From Janthinobacterium sp. (lineage in GTDB: Bacteria > Pseudomonadota > Gammaproteobacteria > Burkholderiales > Burkholderiaceae_D), in contig PKWL01000120.1 in the NCBI GenBank assembly GCA_003133225.1, forward strand, positions 1-64,000: a stretch of DNA of 64,000 nucleotides, in the 5' to 3' direction. A model generated the notes under the pieces. The model saw only the letters and a list, made by a program, of their open reading frames with translations, was not told the DNA's origin and searched no databases. Each line of letters starts with the position of its first letter. The first letter of the stretch is position 1. This document shows, piece by piece, positions 1 through 8,383 of the stretch. The translations under genes were made by a program, and so were the position numbers.

Positions 1-111
1 GTGCATCCAGCCCGCCTCGTCGATGGCTTCCTTGGTTTTTTCAGGGTCGTTCCAGTAACGCGACATCACCGAATAGCCACGGAAGCCATCGACGAGGCGG
101 GCTGGATGCAC
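1..111. repeat. Fold-back inverted repeat at window edge
   Basis: Bases 1-31 are the exact reverse complement of bases 81-111. The bases between them also read as coding sequence when translated on the minus strand: 83 to 1 gives [20 protein letters not shown] and then EAGWMH, the residues expected just before the synthetase fragment that runs forward from about base 82. The same gene therefore runs out on one strand and returns on the other. This pattern is typical of a chimeric fold-back at a contig end. A real inverted duplication is possible but less likely. Confidence 0.85.
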
Positions 112-498
112 ACGGAGGACATCGCCGTGATCGACGCCAACGGCTATTGCAAGATCGTGGGCCGGGCCAAGGATATGGTCATTCGGGGCGGCGAGAATAT
201 TTATCCGCGCGAGGTCGAGGAATTCCTGTACACGCATCCGAAGGTGCAAGACGTGCAGTGCGTCGGCCTGCCTGACGAGAAATACGGGGAAGAATTGTGC
301 GCATGCATTATTCTAAAGCCCGGCATGACGGCCGACGCGGAGGAGATCAAAGCCTATTGCCGCAACGAGATTGCGCACTACAAGGTGCCGCGCTACATCC
401 GCTTCGTCGACAGTTTCCCCATGACGGTCACGGGCAAGGTGCAAAAATACCTCCTGCGCAACAGCGTCGCGGCAGAGATCGGGCTCAAGCACGATTAA
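82..498 (+). CDS. Acyl-CoA synthetase (AMP-forming), C-terminal fragment
   Basis: This is the last ~138 residues of an adenylate-forming acyl-CoA synthetase, which activates a fatty or other carboxylic acid to acyl-AMP and then acyl-CoA. The mobile C-terminal AMP-binding_C domain is complete. The hinge region reads [16 protein letters not shown], and the end carries [12 protein letters not shown], whose lysine in TGK is the family's catalytic lysine for adenylation. The N-terminal ~400 residues are missing because the window begins with a fold-back chimera, so an in-frame GTG at base 1 is not a real start. The residues recovered from the minus strand of bases 1-83 ([10 protein letters not shown]) fit the same family. 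Medium- or long-chain fatty acyl substrates are likely, but the fragment cannot decide. Confidence 0.9.
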   Translation, partial: EAIDEAGWMHTEDIAVIDANGYCKIVGRAKDMVIRGGENIYPREVEEFLYTHPKVQDVQCVGLPDEKYGEELCACIILKPGMTADAEEIKAYCRNEIAHYKVPRYIRFVDSFPMTVTGKVQKYLLRNSVAAEIGLKHD

Positions 499-767
499 GT
501 CGTGCGCCGCGTCGCGGGGGCCCAGCGTTCTTGCCCGCGCGCCGCCGGCGCTGGCGGATCAGCACTGCGTTGGCGTCATCACAAGCCGCCAGATTAGCGC
601 TTGCCCCCAGAGTCGGGCTAAGCATTTCCGGCGTCGGTTAAGGCGCCTGCTTTCAGCCTGTCGCAATCGTGCATAGGCTAACAGGCGGCAGCGTCAAAAT
701 TTTCGATATTCTCATCCATACAACCTGGCAAGACCAATGACCCATCCACAATGACCGCCCCAGCCGG

Positions 768-1901
768 TTAATGTGACAGTTCACTTAGATGCGCCTCAAG
801 TTGGATACGCCCCGCCGGACTGGCCATGATCACCACCACATCGCCCGCGCGGAGCAGGTTTTCGTCAGTCGGATTGAAGGACCACTTGCCGTTCGAACGC
901 ACGGCAATTAGGATGTAATCGGCGCTGCGCAGACGCAGGCTGCCAATTCGGGTGGGCGGAAATTGGACGGGAACGGCCACTTCATCGACCCGTAAGTGAT
1001 TTTCCGTCTTTAGCATTTCGTCCAAGAAACCGACCACGTGCGGACGAACCATGGCCGAGGCAATCCGCATTCCGCCCGTGAAATCAGGACAGATGATCTC
1101 GGCAGCACCTGCCTTGCGCATCTTTTCGACATTGCGCGTTTCCTGCGCCCGCGCCACGACCCGGACATTCGGGTTGATCTGTTTGGCGGTGATGATAATC
1201 ATCAGATTTATCGAGTCGTCGCCGGTAACTGCAAACACCCCACCCGCGTCAGCGATGTTGGCACGGATCAGAAGATCGTCGTCGGAAGCGTCGCCTAGCA
1301 GGTGGAGCAGGTCGGGAAACTTGTCGAGATTATCGTCGAAGCGAGCTTGTTCGAGGTCGATGGCGATAAACTTGCGCCCGGTTTTGTGCAATTCGTGCGC
1401 CGTATTACGGCCAACGCGGCCAAAACCACAAACAATATAATGACGCTGCAACTTCCTTATATGCTTTTCCATTCGTCGTCTCCTTAGGGAATAATCGAGG
1501 TCTTTCTCCATAAAGAAAACCGTCAAACTGGTGAAGAGAAAGGTCAGTCCGCCCAGACCGGAAATGGCCATCAAGCCGGCAAACAGGCGTGCGCCAAACG
1601 TATTGAGCGGCACGATTTCGCCGTAACCCACGGTGGAGATGGTGATCAAGGTCATGTAGATCGCATCCGACCAACTCGTCTTTTCGCCACCTATGTGGTG
1701 AAAACCCGCCACTCCCACGACGATTAGTCCCAACAGTAATATGGTGGCCCAGGCGATGCGCGCGCCGATTCGCCACAATTGGGCAATGGCCACCACCGAC
1801 GGATTGCTGATTTGAGCGATCGAGCTTGAAAATTCCTGGTCTACGTTGCGCATTAGTTGTGCTGACATTGCTGAAGGTTCATTGTACTTGAGAGCAGCCA
1901 C
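768..1901 (-). CDS. Two-TM potassium channel with RCK (TrkA-N/TrkA-C) domain
   Basis: This is an inner-membrane ion channel of the Kch/MthK type. From the longest start, TM1 lies at about residues 50-68, a pore helix with the selectivity filter TVGYGE at 90-95, and TM2 at about 105-130. A charged linker follows (SLRRRRMEKHIRK), then a Rossmann-type RCK domain opening with HYIVCGFGRVGRN and a C-terminal TrkA-C segment ending near 377. The filter TVGYG indicates potassium selectivity, and the GxGxxG loop would bind a nucleotide gating ligand. The start is uncertain: GTG at 1901 and ATGs at 1868 and 1853 are all in frame and none has a clear ribosome site. It stands alone, convergent with the synthetase. 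Confidence 0.9.
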   Translation of the reverse strand: MAALKYNEPSAMSAQLMRNVDQEFSSSIAQISNPSVVAIAQLWRIGARIAWATILLLGLIVVGVAGFHHIGGEKTSWSDAIYMTLITISTVGYGEIVPLNTFGARLFAGLMAISGLGGLTFLFTSLTVFFMEKDLDYSLRRRRMEKHIRKLQRHYIVCGFGRVGRNTAHELHKTGRKFIAIDLEQARFDDNLDKFPDLLHLLGDASDDDLLIRANIADAGGVFAVTGDDSINLMIIITAKQINPNVRVVARAQETRNVEKMRKAGAAEIICPDFTGGMRIASAMVRPHVVGFLDEMLKTENHLRVDEVAVPVQFPPTRIGSLRLRSADYILIAVRSNGKWSFNPTDENLLRAGDVVVIMASPAGRIQLEAHLSELSH

Positions 1902-2428
1902 AGATGGTCGTAAGCTGTGAACGCTTCGGCAACTTTAAAGCAGTGCGTGGAACGCGCTGCGACAGGTCCTCCTGCAAAGCGACCTGCAGCTTCCAGCTCA
2001 CGCCAGAGGAAAGCGTCGCCGCGACCCGATGCGTCTGTTGCGCGCCATAAAAAAGTTTTTAAAAATCGTCAAGCCGTCACATCCTATTTTGCCGCCATAT
2101 GAATCAAATTCAGGCCTTGTCCCCATGGCGCGATGGTGGAGCTAGGTGCGCCGCACCGGAGGTCACGGCGGGGATTTCAATCGAACATACAGATGCAAGG
2201 TGGCTCGACTATTGGCAATTAGGGATTGGCCCTTCGGGTGGCCTACTGCACGCGCCTAAGATGGTGCGCGCCCACGGTCAGGTACTGCAGAGTGAACATG
2301 TGTGGCACCGGATGGGGCCCGAACGCTTTGCCAATCTCAATTTGCCGGTAAGTTATCTCACCGGCCCGCTTTCATTGGCAATAAAAAATTTAAGAAGGCC
2401 CATCGACTTTAGTCGGAAATGACTGGCA
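1902..2428. other. Intergenic stretch, no supported gene
   Basis: No recognisable gene is seen. An open frame at 2099-2422 (+, 107 codons) begins with ATG but has no clear ribosome site, no domain and no membrane segment. It ends just before the convergent Ala/Lys-rich gene and may be chance. Confidence 0.5.
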
Positions 2429-3016
2429 TTAGTCGTTGGCGATTTTTTTTATCACCTTTCGAGCCGTTTCCTTGGTTGCCTCGAGTGCCTTGCCAGCGGC
2501 CTCCCGGGTCGCTTCCATGGCTTTCTGCGCGGCATCCCTGGTGGCTTCAGCCGCTTTTTGCGCAGCTTCTTTGCCGGACCCGGCAGCTTTTTTGGCCGCT
2601 TCCCCGGCCTTATAAGTTGCATCCTTGGCGGCAACGGCCGCTGTTTTGGCTGCTTCTTCTGTTTTTTGGGCGGCCTCTTTCGTTGCCGCAGTTGCTTTTT
2701 TAGCTGCCTCCGTGCTCTTTCGCAATGCCAGTTTGCTTGCCCTCTCAGCCACCCGTGCGGCCTCTTTGGCAGCGTCGGCCGTTTTCTGCGACGCTTCGCG
2801 CACGGCCTGCTCCGCTTTGTCTACAGCCACCTTGGCGGCGTCTGCGGCAACGCGCGTAGCGTCCTTCGCTTCCTCAGCGGCCTTCTTTGCTCTTTCTTCC
2901 GCTTTTTGCTCGGACACGCTAGCCGCGTCAACTGCCTGAACAATAGGTTTGTCCGCAGCCAGAGCATTAACGGCGACGAGCAACGCCAATAGAATCCACC
3001 CTTTTTGCAGTTTCAT
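2429..3016 (-). CDS. Exported Ala/Lys-rich repeat protein (LEA-like/apolipoprotein-like)
   Basis: This is a 195-residue protein with a typical signal peptide (basic start MKLQKG, hydrophobic core, cleavage likely after NALA at about residue 21). The remaining ~170 residues are almost wholly charged helix built from degenerate repeats of the type AAKDAT/EAAKKA, with A, K, E, T and R dominating and no aromatic residues except one tyrosine. The roughly 11-residue periodicity resembles group 3 LEA proteins, apolipoprotein-like helices and histone H1-like tails. The start is set by AAGGAA upstream of ATG at 3016. A periplasmic or envelope role such as desiccation or membrane protection, or binding of polyanions, is inference only. 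The strong bias means homology searches will mostly report composition matches. Confidence 0.75.
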   Translation of the reverse strand: MKLQKGWILLALLVAVNALAADKPIVQAVDAASVSEQKAEERAKKAAEEAKDATRVAADAAKVAVDKAEQAVREASQKTADAAKEAARVAERASKLALRKSTEAAKKATAATKEAAQKTEEAAKTAAVAAKDATYKAGEAAKKAAGSGKEAAQKAAEATRDAAQKAMEATREAAGKALEATKETARKVIKKIAND

Positions 3017-3251
3017 TATTTTGTTCCTTAATGTTATTTTCCAATAGGTATGCTGCCCGTTTGCCGCTGCCCATTGCGGTGTGTTCTACGCATAATTTTC
3101 GCATGTGTCCGTTCGTAATTTGATCTCCCCAATTCCGCCGCGCGCGGTGGCGAAAGCGAGCAGCGGACGAATGCGCAGACCCCATGCGAGCAGCGGGTGC
3201 GGCGTGCGCGCCATCATCGGCTTTAGCGGGGGAGAACCTGCTCTTCAGCAT

Positions 3252-3479
3252 TCATGCCGGTGTAGTTGACTCTACAAACTCAGCCCCGCCTGGTACTGCG
3301 AAAACGAGCTTTCCAGCCTTTCTTTTTGGGCGCGGCAACATTTTCTTGGCTCTAACCGATTGTAGCAATATGACCTTAACGGGCAGGTCATATCCTTGAG
3401 CGGTTTTGATGTGATAGATGTAGCCCTCATCTGTCAGCGTGCGACCGATTTCGGTGAAAATGTTGTTTTTTAGGGTCAT
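3252..3479 (-). CDS. Small hypothetical protein
   Basis: This is an unrecognised, basic protein of 75 residues. The start is chosen at the second of two adjacent ATGs because AGGGA lies six bases upstream; a TTG 27 bases earlier is also in frame. The middle is rich in short beta-like segments (EGYIYHIKTAQGYDLPVKVILL), followed by a basic stretch KKMLPRPKRKAGK. No signal peptide or membrane segment is seen. It has the same orientation as the Ala/Lys-rich gene but lies over 230 bases upstream of it. Real coding status is likely but not certain. Confidence 0.5.
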   Translation of the reverse strand: MTLKNNIFTEIGRTLTDEGYIYHIKTAQGYDLPVKVILLQSVRAKKMLPRPKRKAGKLVFAVPGGAEFVESTTPA

Positions 3480-3777
3480 CATTCTTCCCTGTAAGTACTT
3501 GTTCAAGTTTGCAATTTATATCTTTTAGAGATATTGCGATGGGCCCTAAACTGTAAATGCATCCATCGCGGGCGCACTGTTTGGTCTACTAAGTTAAGGG
3601 CATCATCGGCAATTGCCGAGGCTTTTGCCGCGGTATTTTTTGCTGGCATCTTTCCTCGTTGTTGACCGGGACCTACACGAGCGGCGCTGGGCTAAGATTC
3701 TATCTTCGTGACATTGAAAAGATATTGGTGCGTTTCAATTTGGTAACGCATTGGTTACATTGCTTATTATGCCGGCT

Positions 3778-3795
3778 CCCCCCCCCCCAAAAAAA
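3778..3795. repeat. Homopolymer tract C11 then A7
   Basis: Eleven consecutive C (3778-3788) are followed by seven A (3789-3795). It lies outside any supported gene. It may be a slippage-prone site or a place where the assembly length is unreliable. Confidence 0.9.
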
Positions 3796-4109
3796 CAATT
3801 TATATCAAATAATTTGTCCATTCCAAACTGCCGGGAGCCACACTAAAGGGAAAGCGCGGCTTGAGCCGCTTCAACGATTGGCCCGCCACTTGGCAGCAAG
3901 ACTTTCGTTAGGTATGACTACGTATCAGAAAAACTTTCCAGAAGCTGCAAGGGCCTCATCATGGAAATCGTTGATCGGCAGGGGCGCCGCATGGCATTTC
4001 TACCCGATCGCAAGCCGAGCCGTTTACTTTGTTCCTCCAACGGCGCCCACTTTCTGGCAAAACCGACTGGCAAAATGCCATGCATCAACCGCCATAAAAT
4101 CCAATTTCT

Positions 4110-4153
4110 GCTGGGTCCAGGTGCTCTAACAGGTACTCAAACCTGGACCCTGC
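4110..4153. terminator. Stem-loop downstream of HTH gene
   Basis: A 13-base inverted repeat with one mismatch: GGGTCCAGGT (4113-4122) pairs perfectly with ACCTGGACCC (4141-4150) around an 18-base loop. There is no T-run on either side. It lies about 140 bases past the end of the minus-strand HTH gene, so a terminator or mRNA-stabilising role is possible but unproven. Confidence 0.4.
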
Positions 4154-4291
4154 TAAATTCGCTAGCCGTGCTGCTTGGGGCCTCGCGCTTTCGCGGTACC
4201 CCAAGTGCAGCAATGCATTTGCCTGAGGATGGCGCCCAGAACAGGCATGCGGGCAAAGGAGCCCTTTTATCCTGCTGCATCGTGGCGGGCC

Positions 4292-4609
4292 TCAGAACGA
4301 GTAGCTCGATTCCACTGCGTCGTTTTTATTGACTGGTTTTGGGCGCCCCTGAGCATCGGAAAGACGATATTTTGTCCTTCGATCACCCATCAAATCGCGC
4401 AAATCGCGGATGCTCATTCCGCTCACTTCATGCATGCGTATGAGCAACGACGCGCCCACGGGCAACCTATGATGCCGGACTTTGCTGATAACGGGAGGGG
4501 CGACTTCAAGCAAACGCGACAGGGCGGCATCATTTTTCAACTTCAATTTGCTCAGCAGTGTGTTAAGCAAATGATTTGGGTTGTAATTTTCTTGCGACGC
4601 TATAACCAT
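4292..4609 (-). CDS. Small helix-turn-helix DNA-binding protein
   Basis: This is a 105-residue protein resembling a compact Cro/CI-like regulator conserved in Burkholderiales. The helix-turn-helix region is NDAALSRLLEVAPPVISKVR, with a helix of turn-type spacing and the recognition segment PPVISKVRHHRLPVG. It is followed by LLIRMHEVSGMSIRDLRDLMG and a basic tail. ATG at 4609 is chosen over the longer frame because GAGGGAATT lies directly upstream and the first 37 codons of the longer frame look non-coding. Targets are unknown. No gene sits close by, so it is probably monocistronic, with a promoter in the AT-rich sequence at about 4620-4800. Confidence 0.75.
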   Translation of the reverse strand: MVIASQENYNPNHLLNTLLSKLKLKNDAALSRLLEVAPPVISKVRHHRLPVGASLLIRMHEVSGMSIRDLRDLMGDRRTKYRLSDAQGRPKPVNKNDAVESSYSF

Positions 4610-5539
4610 AATTCCCTCGTCAAGTAAAATGTAAAAATGATATTTTTGAATAAACTTCCAAAAATATCTTCGATTACCAACAGACCTCGCTAGAGCGCTA
4701 ACAGAAATCCGCCGGCGCATTGCTTAAATGCTTGCTACGTTTGACGTTCGTCAATCATTGATTCTTCCCATAAAATTTTATATTAAGCAAAATTTTATTA
4801 CAAAATGAGCTGCCCTGGTCCGATTCCGGCAAATGAAACATTGTAAAATATCAATCAAGGTGCGGTAAAATTGCGGAGATTATGAATGCGATGGTTTCAT
4901 AAACGCAGAAATTTGAGAGGAACGACATTTCGGTATGCTTAATAGTGTATCGGAGACAATACAGTTGAGGGTATTTCTTCATGGGCGGCGCTGCAATGTA
5001 AGGAAACTGAGACGGCGGGGCTGGTCCTGCGCCAACATCAAAATCGAACGTTGGCTGTTTGGTTAATTCCGCAAGCTCTCAAGCTTAACCACCACGGTGA
5101 ACGTTGCAACTTGGATCCCATCCACAATGCGTTTCGCACCGCTATTTCTAAGGGCGTGCTGTAGTTAGCGCGTAGCAGCGGCTAAGGTAATCCATTCAAC
5201 CGTGTACGATCAATGATTAAAAGCACCATGGCGTCTATGGTTTTATTAGCGGGAATTTATATTGATATCGCTTTGGACAGTCTGACCTTGTTGTAAATCA
5301 GGAATGCCGCGGGTCACAGCTGCGAGTGGCCGCGATCTGATTTGCCCGTCGGCGTCGCAGCAGACGGGCGCCATGGCCAATGCATATTTGTTTCAATGAG
5401 AAAGAGCGGTCAGACCACTCCCGGCTGTAGCGGGGGACGGCGCTATCGGCAACGGGCGAGGCAAAATGCAAAATGCGGGACGGGTGGCCTACGTTGTCAA
5501 TAAAAGGCGATGTGCTGCATTTTCACCTAATTTCCGGGC
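4610..5539. other. 930-base intergenic stretch
   Basis: No open frame of useful size, tRNA signature or strong stem-loop was found. The part nearest the HTH gene (about 4740-4870) is AT-rich and could hold its promoter. The rest shows scattered short frames with many stops and may be degenerated former coding DNA, but nothing recognisable remains. Confidence 0.5.
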
Positions 5540-5977
5540 CTATGTTTCGATGCCGCTAGGACTGACCGTATAGGTTTCAAAAACGGGAACGGCGACCTGG
5601 GAAAACAGCCCGGCGACTAAAATGATGGGAATGATGGCGGCCAATATCTTGAGCACCAGCGGGACAGGTGGACTCAACACGCCAAGGTTGTACTTTCTGG
5701 CCCAGGCATCGCGGCCCATGAACACCATAAAAAAAACCTCGAACATTGCGATGACGCTAGGCAAGCCCGTCCAACTGAAAAGAAAATAGAAGATGCCGCT
5801 GATCGGCTTGCCCAAATAAAAACGGTGAATGCCAAATCCTCCCAAAAAAGCGGTTAGCAAAACTGCGATGGTCTGGCTCTTGATCGACGTTGGTGCCACC
5901 GTCTGGGGCGCGCCGCAACTTGGACAAACGGTGGCGGTGTCATGAATCATATATCCACATGCGCGACAAAATGTCAT
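5540..5977 (-). CDS. TM2 domain protein with N-terminal zinc ribbon
   Basis: This is a 145-residue inner-membrane protein. Residues 3-22 form a zinc ribbon with two CxxC pairs (FCRACG and VCPSCG). A TM2 domain follows: a first membrane helix with the motif GGFGIHRFYLG, then a second helix around YFLFSWTGLPSVIAM with the usual short turn. A third hydrophobic segment (LKILAAIIPIILVAGLF) lies near the C-terminus. The start at 5977 is set by AGGA six bases upstream; the 40 longer codons lack features. The function of TM2 proteins in bacteria is not established. The C-terminal third segment is an addition to the minimal family. Confidence 0.85.
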   Translation of the reverse strand: MTFCRACGYMIHDTATVCPSCGAPQTVAPTSIKSQTIAVLLTAFLGGFGIHRFYLGKPISGIFYFLFSWTGLPSVIAMFEVFFMVFMGRDAWARKYNLGVLSPPVPLVLKILAAIIPIILVAGLFSQVAVPVFETYTVSPSGIET

Positions 5978-6618
5978 TTCATTTCCTAATTTGTTTGGCA
6001 TCCGCAGCGTGCATACCCGAGGGGCCGAAGGTTTCCTCATGACAAAATTACCAGCGCATGAGCAAAGTAGGGCGGATCTGAGTGTCTTGTCGACCACTTC
6101 ACAGATGGTGGCTCAGGCTAGTAACTATACTGTTAAAAAGAAAGATCTACAAATGCTTAGGGCTTGCTGCCATGCCCGGCGCTGCGACTTTGTTTCCTCG
6201 GGAGTTTTTCATGCCAACATTTTTTGGGTGGGGCTCTATGGATGGGGCTCTATTCTTCCCGTTTTTTGAATTTTCCCGATGGCTATAGTAGCTGGGTTTT
6301 GCGATCCCAAACATTCGCAACAGCGCCGACCGTCTTGAACCTGTAGCAAGCGATGCTCGCCCTCAGACTGTGACATTGCCTGTCAGCTCGGGTAGACTCA
6401 AGACGCGACAGCAGTCCCAGCAGAAAGCTCTTCCACGCGCTCCTTTGGTTGAGTTCGAATTGATGGCTCGGGTGCGCCGCGTTGCACCACTGAACCAACC
6501 GAGTCGCGCTGCTTTTGGGCGCGAACGACTGACGGCTTTGATCCAAAGCGTGCAAAATCGCGCACGCATTCGGTTGCAATCTTTCGACGCCCATGCCAGA
6601 AGGCAAGTTCGCATGAGA
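5978..6618. other. Intergenic stretch without supported gene
   Basis: Between the TM2 gene and the end of the minus-strand lipoprotein gene nothing convincing is coded. Several open frames of about 100-150 codons on both strands (6283-6822) overlap each other and the lipoprotein, and have no recognisable domain. Confidence 0.5.
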
Positions 6619-6885
6619 TTAATGCCGCCCTCTGCCCCCGCCCATGCTCGCTTGACCGCCGCCGTCGTGACCGCCTCGGTCGTGGTCGCCATGGCCATCG
6701 TGATCGCGATGGTCAGCGTCGAACCCAAAGTCGAAAAAGGCCTCCGGATAATACCCGGGCTCGTCATAGGGGTAGGAGCTATAGCGCCCATACGGCGACG
6801 GCTCGACGGCGCACCCACCTAGAACGGATGCAACCATTAGCGAAAATGTCAGGCGTTTCGCTGCGCCTTTCAGATGATTGTTCAT
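6619..6885 (-). CDS. Small lipoprotein with His/Asp/Gly-rich tail
   Basis: This is an 88-residue lipoprotein. The signal peptide ends in the lipobox LGGC with the lipidated cysteine at residue 25. The mature part begins with a Tyr/Pro/Ser-rich segment (SPYGRYSSYPYDEPGYYPEA) and ends in a strongly biased tail of His, Asp and Gly (DHRDHDGHGDHDRGGHD), which could bind divalent metals. It has a paralogue at 11757-11933 with the same signal-peptide pattern (KGAA.RL.FSL.VA then GCAV) and the same Tyr/Pro segment but without the acidic histidine tail. Envelope location is well supported; metal binding is inference from composition. Confidence 0.7.
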   Translation of the reverse strand: MNNHLKGAAKRLTFSLMVASVLGGCAVEPSPYGRYSSYPYDEPGYYPEAFFDFGFDADHRDHDGHGDHDRGGHDGGGQASMGGGRGRH

Positions 6886-7203
6886 GGCCCGTTTAATCGA
6901 TTAATCTGTATCTGACCATTGGATAAGCGCCAGTAACAATAGTTTTTCCAAATAACACATTGTTACCCTTGTTACATGCCGCACTTGAGTGCTAGGCACG
7001 TGGGCCAGGGCCAATGGTTTCTGCTACTGCGGTACGGCTCGACCCAATACGAGCTGATCTAATAGAAGATTGCGACCAAGCACAACGCGTTGGTTGATAT
7101 AATCGCCGATGCTTTCCATTGCCACCACCGCATGCCCATCGCCGCCGAGGTCCAGTTTTGGGCGCAGCCGTCGCGCCATGCCAAACAGCACCGTGAATAC
7201 CCC

Positions 7204-8208
7204 ATGATCCTTACGATTTTATTGTTGCTTGGCTCCGCCGTCACCATTTACCTCGCTTGCGAATATTTCGTCAACGGTGTCGAATGGGCCGGCTTGCGCC
7301 TGGGCGTATCCAAGAGTGCGGTCGGAACTGTTCTGGCCGCCTTTGGGACCGCCTTGCCCGAGAGTGTCGTGACCTTTGTTGCCGTCGTGTTTGGACAGGA
7401 TGCAGCGCAAAAGGACATCGGCGTGGGCGCCGCGCTCGGGGGGCCGCTGGTGTTGTCGACCGTCGCCTACGCCGTGGTCGGGCTCACTTTCCTTGCATGT
7501 AAAAAAAACAAAAACGGATTGCTGCTCGCCAAACGGGTACGGGCGCGGCTACAGGACGACCAACGCTGGTTTATGGGCGTATTCATTTGCAAAGTCGGGC
7601 TCGGCCTGTTCGCTTTCATTTTCAAACCATGGCTAGGGATCTTTTTTCTTCTCGCCTATGGTGTCTACGTCTGGTACGAGATGCGCCGCGTCGATGAGGA
7701 GGGGGATGGCGAGATCGACCTGGAGCCGCTTAAATTGCGTCCCAACGATACGCGCCCATCGACCGCTTGGGCGCTGTTCCAAACGGTCAGCGCATTGGTC
7801 GTGATTTTTTTCGCGTCACAATTATTTGTGCATCAGCTCGAAGTGATCGGCCCCTGGTTGGGAATGCCAACACAACTTGTCGCATTGCTCTTTAGCCCGA
7901 TTGCGACGGAACTTCCGGAAATACTCAACGCCGTGATTTGGGTGCGCCAAGGCAAACAAGCGCTAGCGTTCGGAAACATCAGTGGCTCCATGATGATACA
8001 GGCCACCATCCCCAGTGCGCTGGGGATCATTTTTACCCCGTGGCTGCTCAATGACGCCTTGCTGTGGGCGGCGGCAATCACGATGACGTCGATCGCCGGC
8101 TTGTACGTTCTCATGCGAGCGAGCACATTGAGCGCGCCGCGTCTTGCGTGTTTCGGGATGCTGTACGTTGTCTTCGGAGCCGGACTGCTCATGAGCTGTT
8201 CGATTTAG
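7204..8208 (+). CDS. Sodium/calcium exchanger family (CaCA) membrane protein
   Basis: This is a 334-residue inner-membrane cation antiporter with two internally repeated halves and about ten membrane helices. Both family alpha-repeats are visible: GTALPESVVTF in the first half and ATELPEILNAVIW in the second, each carrying the acidic residue used for cation binding. A central hydrophilic loop with acidic residues (VDEEGDGEIDLE) separates the halves. ATG at 7204 is preferred because the first membrane helix follows directly, although the ribosome site is weak and a start 38 codons earlier is open. It probably exchanges Na+ or H+ for Ca2+ or another divalent ion. It is followed after about 175 bases by the first GGDEF-EAL gene. 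Confidence 0.8.
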   Translation: MILTILLLLGSAVTIYLACEYFVNGVEWAGLRLGVSKSAVGTVLAAFGTALPESVVTFVAVVFGQDAAQKDIGVGAALGGPLVLSTVAYAVVGLTFLACKKNKNGLLLAKRVRARLQDDQRWFMGVFICKVGLGLFAFIFKPWLGIFFLLAYGVYVWYEMRRVDEEGDGEIDLEPLKLRPNDTRPSTAWALFQTVSALVVIFFASQLFVHQLEVIGPWLGMPTQLVALLFSPIATELPEILNAVIWVRQGKQALAFGNISGSMMIQATIPSALGIIFTPWLLNDALLWAAAITMTSIAGLYVLMRASTLSAPRLACFGMLYVVFGAGLLMSCSI

Positions 8209-8383
8209 AACCTACGGTAAAAAACTAATTGATTGCTGGTATGTCAAGTCGAACGTGTCAATTTCCCAGAAATGGAACACAAATTTTGGGGGGAAACGTC
8301 CATGTCAGACCAGTTACAATGACATTGTCGAACCTGCCAACACGGGCTATGGGGTGCGCGCTGAATTTGGGCAAGGGAGTGGA

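Larger units (their letters stand above)
3480..4291. other. Long non-coding stretch with C11 tract and stem-loop
   Basis: No convincing gene. Two overlapping plus-strand open frames (3659-4129 and 3961-4332) have no recognisable domain and clashing frames, and look accidental. The stretch contains a run of 11 C followed by 7 A (3778-3795) and a strong inverted repeat at 4110-4153. Confidence 0.5.

Noticed and set aside
2099-2422. A 107-codon open frame downstream of the potassium channel gene
   Set aside because: No ribosome site, no domain or membrane segment and no recognised composition bias; it ends right at the convergent gene. Kept only as a note in the intergenic entry.
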